A stretch of 64,000 bases of DNA from Gordonia asplenii (GCF_012933505.1 NZ_JABBNB010000009.1:124001-188000); one strand, 5' to 3'; shown: positions 38,483 to 47,033, counted from the first letter of the stretch. Made by a program: numbers and translations. Notes: a model not told the origin generated them from the sequence alone.

Positions 38483-38520
38483 ATAAGACTCCGTTGCGTG
38501 TTAAGCAACAGGAGTCTTAT
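38483..38520. terminator. 38-bp inverted repeat between the GNAT gene and the Rieske operon
   Basis: ATAAGACTCC-GTTGC (38483-38497) pairs with GCAAC-A-GGAGTCTTAT (38505-38520) around a 7-nt loop, with one bulged A. Read on the minus strand it is followed by ATATTTCTAT, as in an intrinsic terminator for the GNAT gene. It could equally be an operator or attenuator for the Rieske-betB operon, which starts 80 bp further on. Confidence 0.6.
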
Positions 38521-38571
38521 TCGCAACACTGTACTGGGGATATGTTGTGTCCGCTAACTGAAATGGAATCG

Positions 38572-39027
38572 TCAGGCGCGGGGCTGAGCGTCGTAGGTGA
38601 CCCACTGCGTCTTGACGGCGACATCGTCGTACAGGCGTTGCGCGGTGGCATTGTCGGCCGCGGTGATCCAGCGGACCACGGACAACCCGCGGGAGGCCGC
38701 GATCCGCTGTAGTTCGGTGATCAGCGTGCGGCCGATCCCGCGGCCCCGAACCGTCGGATCGGTGAACAGATCGTCGAGCCACAGGCCGACGGAACCCGTT
38801 GAGGGGCGGGCGAATTCGCGATAGTCGGCGATGCCGACCACGACGCCGCCGGTCTCCGCGAGCAAGGCATTCGTCTCCTGGTCGGCATCGACGATCCACG
38901 ACCACACACGCTCGACGACGGCGTCGTCGGGGGTGAGTTTGTAGAACTCGCGATACGCGGTGAAGAGGCGTTTCCAATCGGATTCGTCGGCGGGGCTGAC
39001 GGGGCGGACGACTACCGGTGCGGTCAT
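38572..39027 (-). CDS. GNAT family N-acetyltransferase
   Basis: 151 aa, single GNAT domain. The acetyl-CoA loop is in VRGRGIGRTLITEL (Q/RxxGxG/A) and the following WITAADNATAQRLYDDVA is the usual last strand and helix. The ATG at 39027 follows TACGCT by 7 nt, a leaderless layout. The longer in-frame reading (39075) adds Arg/Lys-rich residues with no family match. The substrate is unknown. It is the last minus-strand gene before a change of gene content, and the hairpin at 38483 ends it. Confidence 0.85.
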   Translation of the reverse strand: MTAPVVVRPVSPADESDWKRLFTAYREFYKLTPDDAVVERVWSWIVDADQETNALLAETGGVVVGIADYREFARPSTGSVGLWLDDLFTDPTVRGRGIGRTLITELQRIAASRGLSVVRWITAADNATAQRLYDDVAVKTQWVTYDAQPRA

Positions 39028-39097
39028 GGCGTCGAGCGTAATTCGACGCCGCTTGTTGTAGCGGTCGATTGACACAATTGGTCGCGGTCGGCCATTA

Positions 39098-39117
39098 TGT
39101 ACCAGTCAACTGATACA
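39098..39117. promoter_or_regulatory. Likely operator of the YtrA-type GntR regulator
   Basis: TGTACCAGTCAACTGATACA is a 20-bp near-palindrome (TGTA-N-CAGT / ACTG-N-TACA), followed at once by GGAGGG and the start codon of the membrane protein gene. Operators of this length and symmetry, placed just before the operon encoding the regulator, are typical of YtrA-type GntR proteins. Confidence 0.6.
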
Positions 39118-39131
39118 ACGGAGGGTGGGAA

Positions 39132-40046
39132 ATGAACATCGTCGCGATGGCATGGGTGGTCGTGCTGATCGGATCGGTCCTCGTTCGCGGGTCGTCGAAG
39201 CCGGGGCGGGCACCGGACTCAGCGGCCTACACCGAGTACCGCGGCAGGCTACGTCGCAACCTGCTGATCGCCGCCGCGTTCCCTGTGGTCGGCTACGTCG
39301 GAATGTTCGTCGGCGGCGCCGCAGAGATAGCCGTCGACGGATTCGCGACCCCGGCGGCTCTCGACCGGGTGCTGACGTGGTTCATCGTTCCGGGCGTATA
39401 TCTGTTGCCGCTGCTCGCGCTGTGCATCACCGAGTACACCAATCGGTCGGCCCGCACCGGCGTTGCGTCGCTGGTGCCGAGAACGGTCGGGAACTATTCT
39501 CCTGCTTGGCTTCTCGCGATTGCGGGAGCGATCACGATAGTCGGTCTGGCAGTGCCGCTGATGACGCTGTCGGATGGCTTCGGCCGGCGGCATACCTTCA
39601 CCGCGCCGCGGATCGAGGTGTCCGTCGGTGCCGTCGACGGCCTGATTCTGGAAGCCGGCTACCTGCTCATCGCGCTGATGCTGACGGTGCTCACCATCCG
39701 GCAGGCCGTTCAGCGCCCCGATCTCGACGCCACGACGTCGAGCGATACGTGGTCGCGCAGCGGGGTCGTCGCACGCGCGCTGGCGTTGCTGATTCTCGCG
39801 GCGCTGCTGCCGGTGACGGAGGCGATCTACGCGGTCGACACGCTGGCCGGTGCGTACCGGAGCTACCTCGATGGCGGCGGCGACCCGATGTCGCAGTTCG
39901 AATGGCTGCAGCGGCTGAATGTGAAGGCGTACTCCGGCTGGCTGGGAGCACTGTGCGGTCTTGCGGCGCTGCTCGCACTGGGGCTGTTCGCCTTCCCGCC
40001 ACGCTTGGCCGAGTCCGCCCCGGCGTCGAATGTAGCCACCGCGTGA
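39132..40046 (+). CDS. Membrane protein of unknown function
   Basis: 304 aa with about six hydrophobic segments (around residues 3-20, 45-65, 82-100, 125-145, 175-195, 215-235 and 268-290). No family recognised. A GGAGGG ribosome site overlaps the operator just upstream. The stop codon overlaps the GTG of a GntR regulator (GTGA), so regulator and membrane protein are co-translated. This resembles YtrA modules, where the regulator controls a membrane protein that responds to cell-envelope stress or antimicrobial compounds. Confidence 0.75.
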   Translation: MNIVAMAWVVVLIGSVLVRGSSKPGRAPDSAAYTEYRGRLRRNLLIAAAFPVVGYVGMFVGGAAEIAVDGFATPAALDRVLTWFIVPGVYLLPLLALCITEYTNRSARTGVASLVPRTVGNYSPAWLLAIAGAITIVGLAVPLMTLSDGFGRRHTFTAPRIEVSVGAVDGLILEAGYLLIALMLTVLTIRQAVQRPDLDATTSSDTWSRSGVVARALALLILAALLPVTEAIYAVDTLAGAYRSYLDGGGDPMSQFEWLQRLNVKAYSGWLGALCGLAALLALGLFAFPPRLAESAPASNVATA

Positions 40047-40447
40047 CGAGTCCCGAGCCGCGGATCGCCGTCGACGCACACGATCCGACGCCGGCCTTCG
40101 AACAGATTCGACGACAGATCGTCGGGCACGTGGCCGCCGGCCGGCTGCCGATCGGCTCGAAGCTGCCGCCGCTGCGGCAACTCGCCCGCGATCTCGGCGT
40201 CGCCGTCGGAACGGCGGCACACGCCTATCGACTGCTCGAACAATCGGGAGTCATCACCACCCGCCGCGGTGCGGGGACCCGAGTCAGCGCGGTGCCCGAC
40301 GCCGAAGGGCCGTCGAGCGAGCTGGAGCAGCGGGTCCGCGCCCTGGCCGCGGAGTACCTGGCAGCAGTGACACGACTCGGGGCGTCGCCGACGATGGCCC
40401 TCGACGCGGTGATCCGCGCCTCTCAGGACGTACCGGCCGGGCCGTGA
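40043..40447 (+). CDS. GntR family regulator, YtrA subfamily
   Basis: 134 aa, short, as usual for the YtrA group. The winged helix occupies residues about 12-80 (PAFEQIRRQIVGHVAAGRL, LPPLRQLARDLGVAVGTAAHAYRLLEQSG, TTRRGAGTRV). The remaining ~50 residues form a helical dimerisation tail instead of a ligand domain. The GTG overlaps the membrane protein stop. The palindrome at 39098 is its likely binding site. Confidence 0.88.
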   Translation: MTSPEPRIAVDAHDPTPAFEQIRRQIVGHVAAGRLPIGSKLPPLRQLARDLGVAVGTAAHAYRLLEQSGVITTRRGAGTRVSAVPDAEGPSSELEQRVRALAAEYLAAVTRLGASPTMALDAVIRASQDVPAGP

Positions 40448-40560
40448 TGTGACGTAACCCGGTGGCGAAGATCTCCGGGTGGTAATTATCACCCTGGTTG
40501 ACGTGGTCAATCGTGCCGAATCGCTGAGGACACGACGACTGCCGATCTACCGTTTTGGGC

Positions 40561-42546
40561 ATGTCCAACTACCTCGTCACCGGCGGTACCGGCTTCCTCG
40601 GCCGCCGCGTGCTGCCTCTGCTGCTGACCACCGCTCCCGACGCCGACATCCACGTTCTCGTGCGCGCCTCCTCGGCCGACCGTCTTCGCCGGCTCGCCGA
40701 GAACTGGGAGGGCGGTGACCGTATCCACCCGCTGGTCGGCGACCTCACGGCACCCCGCCTCGGCGTTGCGAACCCGCCGTCGGACGTCACCGACATCATC
40801 CACCTCGGCGCCGTGTACGACATGACCGCCACGGCCGAGGAATCCGAACGCGCCAACGTCGCGGGCACCACCGCGGTCATCGAACTCGCCCAGCAACTCG
40901 ACGCCACGCTGCATCACATCTCGTCGGTTGCCGTGGCCGGTGACCATCACGGCCGCTACACCGAAGACGATTTCGACCTCGGCCAGAATCTGCCCTCCCC
41001 GTACCACGCAACCAAGTTCATGGCGGAGAAACTCGTCCGCGACACCGACGGCCTGCGCTGGCGCGTCTACCGCCCGGCCATCGTCGTCGGCGATTCGACG
41101 ACCGGCGAGATGGACAAGATCGACGGCCCCTACTACTTCTTCAGCGTGCTCGAGATGGCGTCGCACCTGCCGTCGCTGCTGCCGACGGTGATTCCCGACT
41201 TCGGCGCCACCAACGTCGTACCGGTCGACTATGTGGCCGCGGCGCTGGTGCAGTTGGTCACCACCGACGGACTCGACGGCCGCGCCTTCCATCTCGTCAA
41301 CCCCAAACCGCAGTCGACCGAAGAGGTCTTCGGTGCCCTGTTCGCGGCGGCCGGTGCGCCGAAGGTCGTCGGAGCGATTCCGGAACCGATTGTCGCGCAA
41401 GCACTTCGGTTCTCCGAGTTGCCGGGTGTGAAGGTCGGTCGCGATCTGGTTCTCGATCAGCTCGGCGTACCGCCGGAGGTGATCGACCACATGAGCTTCG
41501 AGTCGGTCTTCTCGTCGGAGAAGACGCAGGAGGCGCTCGGCGCCGACGGCCCGCGCGTGCCGCGATTCGGGACGTACGCGAAGGTCCTGTGGCAGTACTG
41601 GTACGACAACCTCGACCCCAATATGGCGCGCCGCTCCAATCCGGCCGGCGCACTGGCCGGGCGTCGGGTCGTCATCACGGGCGGGTCGTCCGGAATCGGT
41701 TTGGCCACAGCGCATCTCGCGGCCAAGCGTGGTGCTCGGGTCATCTTGATCGCCCGTAAGCAAGCCGAGCTCGACGCCGCGGTCGCCGAGGTGAATGCGA
41801 AGAGCGGCATCGCCTTCGGCTACTCGTGCGACATCACCGACCCCGAATCGGTGTCGGCGACGGTCAAGGCGATCCTCGCCGACCATGACCACGTCGACTA
41901 CCTGGTGAACAACGCGGGCCGGTCGATCCGGCGCAGCGTCGTCGCGTCGGTGGACCGCATGCACGACTACGAGCGCACGATGAACGTCAACTACTTCGGC
42001 GCGGTGCGCCTGATCCTGGAACTGCTGCCGTCGATGCGGGAACGTCGATTCGGCCACATCGTCAACATCTCGTCGATCGGCGTGCAGACCAAGGTGCCGC
42101 GCTTCTCCGCGTACGTCGCCAGCAAGGCAGCCCTGGACGCCTTCTCCGATGTGATCTCCTCGGAGCTGGTCGACGACGGGATCGGGTTCACCTCGATCCG
42201 GATGCCGCTGGTCCGCACACCGATGATCGCGCCGACGACCATGTACAAGTCGATGCCCGCCTACACGCCGGAGGAAGCCGCCGAAGTCGTGGTGCGCGCA
42301 CTGGAGCGTCGCCCCACCAAGATCGACACCCCGGTCGGCACGATGGCAGAAGCGCTCGGGGTCGTCGCACCGCACCTGAAGAATCTGTTGCTGCATCAGG
42401 CCTACCGGCTGTTCCCGGACTCGTCGGCGGCGCGCGGTGAGGAGTCGTCGGGCGGGTCGTCGAAGGGCGGGCTGAAGCTGCCCGAGGTGTCGTTGCCGTC
42501 GGGAGCCAAGCGGATCGTCGGGCTGCTGCCGGGGATTCACTGGTAG
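40561..42546 (+). CDS. acrA1: Two-domain fatty acyl-CoA reductase (AcrA1-like SDR)
   Basis: 661 aa. The N-terminal half (about 1-360) is an extended SDR related to fatty acyl-CoA reductases: YLVTGGTGFLGRR (NADP site), SSVAVAGDHHGRY and the active-site pair PYHATKFMAE (YxxxK). The C-terminal half (about 365-600) is a classical SDR: VVITGGSSGIGLATA, NNAG, and YVASKAALDAF. The length and order match mycobacterial Rv3391 (AcrA1). It reduces long-chain acyl-CoA to aldehyde/alcohol for wax esters or similar lipids. TACCGT 7 nt before the ATG indicates a leaderless start. Confidence 0.88.
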   Translation: MSNYLVTGGTGFLGRRVLPLLLTTAPDADIHVLVRASSADRLRRLAENWEGGDRIHPLVGDLTAPRLGVANPPSDVTDIIHLGAVYDMTATAEESERANVAGTTAVIELAQQLDATLHHISSVAVAGDHHGRYTEDDFDLGQNLPSPYHATKFMAEKLVRDTDGLRWRVYRPAIVVGDSTTGEMDKIDGPYYFFSVLEMASHLPSLLPTVIPDFGATNVVPVDYVAAALVQLVTTDGLDGRAFHLVNPKPQSTEEVFGALFAAAGAPKVVGAIPEPIVAQALRFSELPGVKVGRDLVLDQLGVPPEVIDHMSFESVFSSEKTQEALGADGPRVPRFGTYAKVLWQYWYDNLDPNMARRSNPAGALAGRRVVITGGSSGIGLATAHLAAKRGARVILIARKQAELDAAVAEVNAKSGIAFGYSCDITDPESVSATVKAILADHDHVDYLVNNAGRSIRRSVVASVDRMHDYERTMNVNYFGAVRLILELLPSMRERRFGHIVNISSIGVQTKVPRFSAYVASKAALDAFSDVISSELVDDGIGFTSIRMPLVRTPMIAPTTMYKSMPAYTPEEAAEVVVRALERRPTKIDTPVGTMAEALGVVAPHLKNLLLHQAYRLFPDSSAARGEESSGGSSKGGLKLPEVSLPSGAKRIVGLLPGIHW

Positions 42547-42646
42547 GAGGCTGAACCGGACCCTTGTGTTCGCTGGGGCCGATCGTCGGTCCGATGAGTT
42601 CACAAGGGTCTTCAAACGCACGAAGACGACCACTAGGGTGAGATCT

Positions 42647-43477
42647 GTGGAGATCCCAACGGTCGGACTGCGCAATGGTGTTTCCCTGCCGCTCGTGGGG
42701 CTGGGCACGTTCGGAATGCTCGGTCCGCCGTGTGTGGGGGCCGTCGAGAGCGCGGTCCGCAACGGGTATCGACTGCTCGACACTGCGTCGAACTACGGCA
42801 ACGAACGCAGCGTCGGGATGGGTATAGAGGAATCGGGCGTCGATCGCCACCGAGTGATGGTGCAGACGAAGATCGCCGGCGGCGACCAGGGCTACGACGA
42901 AGCGATCAACGCCGCCAAGGAGAGCGCTCGACGCCTCGGCGTCGACCACATCGACGTCTACCTCATTCATTGGCCGTGCCCCAGCCTGGGTAAATCGGTG
43001 CAGACGTGGGAAGCGCTGGTCACGCTGTCCGCCGAGGGGTTCGTCCGGGTGCCCGGAGTGTCGAACTTCAAGGAGCCTCATCTGCAGGCACTGTTCGACG
43101 CCACCGGCGTGTGGCCGGCGATCAACCAGATCCAGTGTTCACCGGCGTTGGCGCGCACCGAGTTACGGGAGTTCATGGCGCAGCGGCAGATCTTCGCGCA
43201 GGCCTGGCATCCGACCGGGCGCAAGGAAGGCCTCCTCCACGATCCGTCGGTGCTGGCGATGGCGCGCAAGCACGGCAAGTCGCCGACGCAGATCGCCCTG
43301 CGGTGGGCGGTGCAGCAGGGCATCGGTGTGGTGCCGAAATCGTCGCATCGAGGCAGGCAGTCGGAGAATGCCGACATCTTCGACTTCTCCCTCGACGAGG
43401 CCGACCTGCGGGCGCTGGCTGAACTCGATCGAGGCGAGGCGGCCGCGCGAGACTCGGATGTGGTGGAGGAGTATTAG
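42647..43477 (+). CDS. Aldo/keto reductase
   Basis: 276-aa TIM-barrel AKR of the 2,5-diketo-D-gluconate reductase group. Catalytic tetrad visible: Asp and Tyr in LLDTASNYGNE, Lys in QTKIAGG, His in LIHWPCP. The NADPH-binding C-terminus has VVPKSSHRGRQSEN. The GTG at 42647 follows TAGGGT by 7 nt (leaderless); the usual family start VPTVxLNNG is matched by VEIPTVGLRNG. It lies 100 bp after the acyl-CoA reductase. The substrate is unknown. Confidence 0.88.
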   Translation: MEIPTVGLRNGVSLPLVGLGTFGMLGPPCVGAVESAVRNGYRLLDTASNYGNERSVGMGIEESGVDRHRVMVQTKIAGGDQGYDEAINAAKESARRLGVDHIDVYLIHWPCPSLGKSVQTWEALVTLSAEGFVRVPGVSNFKEPHLQALFDATGVWPAINQIQCSPALARTELREFMAQRQIFAQAWHPTGRKEGLLHDPSVLAMARKHGKSPTQIALRWAVQQGIGVVPKSSHRGRQSENADIFDFSLDEADLRALAELDRGEAAARDSDVVEEY

Positions 43478-43539
43478 ACGAGTGATTCCGTGACCGGCGT
43501 CATTTGGATCACCGCCGAATCAATCATCTGGCGCGTGTC

Positions 43540-43956
43540 TTATTCATCGTCGGCCAGGCGCGGAAACCACGCCGCTCCCCGCAGCGGCCCGTAGTCAGCG
43601 GCTGCGAAGGCGGCCGCGGCCGCGGACGCCAGCGCCAAGACGAGGGCGGGCTGTCGACTGGCCTGGGCCGGAAAGTCGTAGCACAGCAGCCACGCGAGCG
43701 TCACAGTGGTGATGACCCCGAGGCCGTCGGTTGCGCCGATTATCGACACATCCGGCCTGTTCAGGCCGATCCGGCCGCCGGTGATCGCGGTGGTCAACGC
43801 ACATACCGCCAGCGCCGCACAGAGTGGGAGAGTGAGTCTCCACAACCCCCACGCGGTGCGATCCGCGTCGTGAACTTCGGTCCACGGCATGAACAACGCG
43901 ATGACCAGCAACGTACCGCTGGTGCCGCAGACCAGCCGTCGGAGCTTAGTGTTCAT
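43540..43956 (-). CDS. Small membrane protein of unknown function
   Basis: 138 aa, four hydrophobic segments (about 12-25, 38-60, 72-92 and 100-118). No family recognised; it resembles small integral membrane proteins of actinomycetes. Divergent from the MmyB-like regulator at 44070 across a 113-bp gap that contains the palindrome ATTACCT-TG-AGGTAAT, so it is a likely target of that regulator. Confidence 0.65.
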   Translation of the reverse strand: MNTKLRRLVCGTSGTLLVIALFMPWTEVHDADRTAWGLWRLTLPLCAALAVCALTTAITGGRIGLNRPDVSIIGATDGLGVITTVTLAWLLCYDFPAQASRQPALVLALASAAAAAFAAADYGPLRGAAWFPRLADDE

Positions 43957-44018
43957 TTCGTCCTCCTAGCGGTGAGTGTTCCGCCAGTGATCCTCGCGTT
44001 TTGGAGGTCATACTGTCG

Positions 44019-44034
44019 ATTACCTTGAGGTAAT
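44019..44034. promoter_or_regulatory. Palindrome between the MmyB-like regulator and the membrane protein
   Basis: ATTACCT-TG-AGGTAAT, 7-bp perfect arms with a 2-bp centre, AT-rich against its surroundings. It lies 36 bp upstream of the regulator start and 62 bp upstream of the divergent gene. Confidence 0.6.
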
Positions 44035-44069
44035 GGAGCGGCATCCGGGCTGCGGCTACAGTCGGTGCG

Positions 44070-44876
44070 ATGGCGACTATCGGCGCAGCCCCGCAGGTCG
44101 GGGCGCTGGTGCGGGAATGGCGGCAACGACGTCGGCTCACGCAGTTGGAGCTGGCGCTCGACGCGGGCGTGTCGGCCAGGCATCTGAGCTTCGTCGAAAC
44201 CGGCCGGTCCAAGCCGGGGCGGGATATGTTGTTGCGCCTCGGCGAGCGCCTTGAACTGCCTCTGCGAGAACGCAACCGGCTGCTGCTCACCGCTGGGCAC
44301 GCCCCGGCATTTCCCGAGCACCTGTTCGACGCACCAGAACTCGCGCCGATCCGCACCGCACTTGATCGGATTCTGACAAGTCACGAGCCCTATCCCGCGG
44401 TCGTGTTCGACCGGCATTGGAATGTGGTTTCGGCGAATTCGGCAATCCAGCCGCTCGTCGCAACCATCGACCCTGCGGTCTTGGAACCGCCCGTCAGTGT
44501 CCTGCGTGTCGGGCTGGCTCTGATGCCGTCGCTGGTCAACGCGTACGACGTCCTGGACTACTTTCGGGAGCGTATCGCGCGTCAGTTTTCCGCTACCGCC
44601 GACGCCTACCTCGGGCAATTGCTCGAAGGGTTTGACAGCATCCTGCCTCGCCACGGTGGTGGCGTCACGAGCGAACCTGACTTCGCGCAGAATCTCGGTC
44701 CGGTCAGGCTCCGGGCGCCCGACGGCGGCGAGTGGTCGTTCTTCGGCATCTTCGCGACCTTCGACATGCCGTTCGAGGTCACGGTTTCCGAACTCGCCGT
44801 CGAACTGCTCTACCCCGCCGATCGCTCCACGGCGGAGGCGTTCGAATCATTTGCCCGGGAGCGCGCGCAAGGCTGA
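44070..44876 (+). CDS. XRE family regulator with MmyB-like ligand domain
   Basis: 268 aa. The N-terminal XRE helix-turn-helix (about 10-70) reads REWRQRRRLTQLELALDAGVSARHLSFVETGRSKPGR, split between recognition helices as REWRQRRRLTQLELAL and DAGVSARHLSFVETG. The C-terminal MmyB-like domain (about 90-265), PAS-like and thought to bind fatty-acid-type ligands, has VVFDRHWNVVSANSAI. TACAGT ends 7 nt before the ATG (leaderless). Members of this group are usually next to a short-chain dehydrogenase they control; here the divergent gene is a membrane protein. Confidence 0.9.
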   Translation: MATIGAAPQVGALVREWRQRRRLTQLELALDAGVSARHLSFVETGRSKPGRDMLLRLGERLELPLRERNRLLLTAGHAPAFPEHLFDAPELAPIRTALDRILTSHEPYPAVVFDRHWNVVSANSAIQPLVATIDPAVLEPPVSVLRVGLALMPSLVNAYDVLDYFRERIARQFSATADAYLGQLLEGFDSILPRHGGGVTSEPDFAQNLGPVRLRAPDGGEWSFFGIFATFDMPFEVTVSELAVELLYPADRSTAEAFESFARERAQG

Positions 44877-44899
44877 GGCGGCCGGCCGCCCGACGCGCG

Positions 44900-44946
44900 A
44901 TCGGAGCGAGTCAGAATACTATCGGAGCGAGTCAGAATACTAGAGT
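44900..44946 (+). promoter_or_regulatory. Two 21-bp tandem repeats at the GtrA promoter
   Basis: Two identical 21-bp units (44900-44920 and 44921-44941, each beginning ATCGGAGCGAGTCAGAATAC) run directly into a TAGAGT hexamer (44941-44946), which lies 7 nt before the GTG of the GtrA gene. The 21-bp period equals two turns of DNA, so a regulator could bind both on the same face. Confidence 0.55.
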
Positions 44947-44953
44947 GTCTTGC

Positions 44954-45433
44954 GTGTCGTCCGATCATGACCCGCAGGGTCCCCACGCCCATCCACATAT
45001 TCCGACGCCGGTGGAGCTGCCACTCGAAGTCGAGGAGATGCGCGACGACGTCGACCTGACGACGGCGATCATCCGGTTCATCGTCACCGGAGCCGGATCG
45101 GCGGTGTTGGACTTCGGTTTGACGATGATCCTGCAGTACGGATTCGACCTGCCGGAGTGGATCGCGAAGGCGTGCGGCTTCGTGCTCGGCACCACTGTCG
45201 CCTACCTGATCAACCGTCGCTGGACGTTCAAGGCAGAACCGAGTGCGGCACGTTTCGTCGCGGTGGTGGTGCTGTACCTCGTCACCTTCGCGGTGCAGGT
45301 CGGGATCTACTCGTGGCTCTCGCATATCTGGCCGGAGACGGCCGTCTACAGTCTGTTCGCCTTCGTCATCGCGCAGGGCACGGCCACGGTGATCAACTTC
45401 GTCGTGCAGCGCGCAGTGATCTTCAAGTTGTAG
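44954..45433 (+). CDS. GtrA family membrane protein
   Basis: 159 aa. About 40 polar residues, partly His/Pro-rich, precede four membrane segments of the GtrA/DPMS fold (IIRFIVTGAGSAVLDFGLTM, WIAKACGFVLGTTVAYLINRRWTF, AVVVLYLVTFAVQVGIY and VIAQGTATVINFVVQR). The NRRWTF motif is the family hallmark. Such proteins help flip or present polyprenyl-linked sugars for cell-envelope polysaccharides. TAGAGT sits 7 nt before the GTG (leaderless). Confidence 0.9.
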   Translation: MSSDHDPQGPHAHPHIPTPVELPLEVEEMRDDVDLTTAIIRFIVTGAGSAVLDFGLTMILQYGFDLPEWIAKACGFVLGTTVAYLINRRWTFKAEPSAARFVAVVVLYLVTFAVQVGIYSWLSHIWPETAVYSLFAFVIAQGTATVINFVVQRAVIFKL

Positions 45434-45450
45434 GTTCATGAGTGCGTGGT

Positions 45451-45637
45451 TTCGACACGGGTCTTCGCTAGCGCTCCGACCCGGCTCAACCAGCGGGGAG
45501 GGTCTTCGCTAGCTGTAGCGCTCCGACCCGGCTCGACCTGCGGGGAGGGTCTTCGCTAGCGCTCCGACCCGGCTCAACCGGCGGGGGTACGCGTGCGGTC
45601 CTCTCTGTTGGTTGAGCGAGGCGCAGCCGAGTCGAAA
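45451..45637. repeat. GC-rich repeat cluster with GGTTGAGCC / GTCGAAACC ends
   Basis: Starts with TTCGACACGG, continues with three tandem ~40-47-bp units, each beginning GGTCTTCGCTAGC (45460, 45501, 45548), and ends with TTGGTTGAGCG and GAGTCGAAACC. The units are outer-arm fragments of the MITE-like elements without their core. It lies between the convergent GtrA and luciferase-like genes. Confidence 0.7.
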
Positions 45638-45641
45638 CCTC

Positions 45642-46520
45642 CTAGCCGTTCACCTTCGCTATGACGTTGTCGGCGTACCAGTTGAGGTGGTCGATCTTCT
45701 TCTGCAGTGGCTCGGTGTCTGCACCCATGATGTACGGCACCCGGAAGCCGACGATGACGTCGGTAATCCCCTTGTCCGCCAGGCGTTTACACCCGTCGAC
45801 CGTGTAGGCGTCGAGGGAGATGACGTGGATCTCGAACGGGTCGTCGAGCTTGCCTTCGGCCTTGCGGATGTCGTTGAGGCGACCGAGCAGCATGTCGAGT
45901 TCCTCGCCGTCGCCGCCGCCGTGCATCCAGCCGTCGCCGCGGATGACGGCTCGACGCAGTGCGGCGTCGGCGTGGCCGCCGACGAGCAGCGGGATGGGTT
46001 CGGTGGGGGCGGGGGACATCTTGATCTTGGGGATGTCGTAGAACTCGCCGTGGAATTCGAAGTACTCGCCGGTGGACAGGCCCCGGATGATGTCCATGCA
46101 TTCGTCCATGCGCTTGCCGCGCCGTTTGAAGTCGACGCCCATGAACTCGTAGTCCTCGGGCCAGGGGCTGGTGCCGACGCCCATGGCGAAGCGGTTGTTC
46201 GTCAGCGTCGCGATCGACATCGCCTGTTTGGCGACCAGGGCGGGCGGCCGCACCGGCAGTTTCACCACGAACGGCGTGAAGCGGATGGTCTCGGTCACCG
46301 CACCCAGGGCCGCCGCGGAGATGAAGGTCTCGATGAAGTCCTTCCCGTCCAGGAATTCTCGATTGCCGTCGGGCGTGTACGGATAGGTCGCGTCCGACTT
46401 CTCCGGGTAGGCGAGCGAGTCGGGGATGGTGAAGCCCGCGAATCCGGCCTTCTCGGCCGCCTGCGCCAGGGGCGCGTAGAACGATGTGTCGGTCATGGCT
46501 TCGGCGAAGGTGAAACGCAT
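45642..46520 (-). CDS. LLM-class F420-dependent oxidoreductase
   Basis: 292-aa luciferase-like monooxygenase fold of the TIGR03619-type F420 group common in mycolata. Features: MRFTFAEAMTD start, LTNNRFAMGVGTSPWPEDYEFMGVDF (flavin/F420 pocket), RRGKRMDECMDIIRGL and PIPLLVGGHADAALRRAVIRGDGW. The ATG at 46520 matches the family start. The substrate is unknown. Confidence 0.88.
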   Translation of the reverse strand: MRFTFAEAMTDTSFYAPLAQAAEKAGFAGFTIPDSLAYPEKSDATYPYTPDGNREFLDGKDFIETFISAAALGAVTETIRFTPFVVKLPVRPPALVAKQAMSIATLTNNRFAMGVGTSPWPEDYEFMGVDFKRRGKRMDECMDIIRGLSTGEYFEFHGEFYDIPKIKMSPAPTEPIPLLVGGHADAALRRAVIRGDGWMHGGGDGEELDMLLGRLNDIRKAEGKLDDPFEIHVISLDAYTVDGCKRLADKGITDVIVGFRVPYIMGADTEPLQKKIDHLNWYADNVIAKVNG

Positions 46521-46618
46521 CGGGGGAGTCCTGTCTGACGGTATGGCTGCTCTCCCTATTAGAACACGTTCTACTTCGGTGGCCGACTGCTTTCCCGGTC
46601 GGTGGGAGGTTCTGCGCG

Positions 46619-47023
46619 CTATCCGATGGCCGCGGCGGTGAAGAGTCCGGTCAGGCACAGCGGACCGGACTCGTCGTCGGCATAGACGTCGGCCGCGGCG
46701 ACCATGCGTCGACCGGGCTTGCTGATCAGGCGGCCGACGGCGACGAGCCGTTCGCCCCGCGCCGGTGCGAGGTTGTGGGTCTCGCAACCGATCGTCGCCA
46801 CGAACTGGCCGGGCCGGGCCACCATCGACGCGCACGCAACAGCTGCGAAATCGGCGAGAGTCGCGACGATGGCGCCCTGCACCGTCGTGCCGTCGAAGGT
46901 GAGGTGCGGGGCGATCGGCATGGTGATGGTCGTGCGATCGACTGCCGCATCGTGCAGTCGAAGGCCGAGGGTGTCGGCGATGGGTGCGTTGGTGAGGAAA
47001 TTCTGGAGGTCGTCGATGGTCAT
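46619..47023 (-). CDS. PaaI-type hotdog thioesterase
   Basis: 134 aa, single hotdog domain. The helix and active-site region reads LTFDGTTVQGAIVATLADFAA (a variant of the HGGxxxxLAD pattern), followed by the strands ATIGCETHNLAPARGERLVAVGRL. It probably hydrolyses acyl-CoA thioesters. Divergent from a TetR gene across 59 bp containing TATCA-A-TGATA, so it is a likely target of that regulator. Confidence 0.82.
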   Translation of the reverse strand: MTIDDLQNFLTNAPIADTLGLRLHDAAVDRTTITMPIAPHLTFDGTTVQGAIVATLADFAAVACASMVARPGQFVATIGCETHNLAPARGERLVAVGRLISKPGRRMVAAADVYADDESGPLCLTGLFTAAAIG

Positions 47024-47033
47024 ACGGGAAACA

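Noticed and set aside
40507..42783. 758-codon open frame antisense to the acyl-CoA reductase
   Set aside because: Same reason: the plus strand has unmistakable SDR motifs, and the antisense composition is that of a frame shadow.
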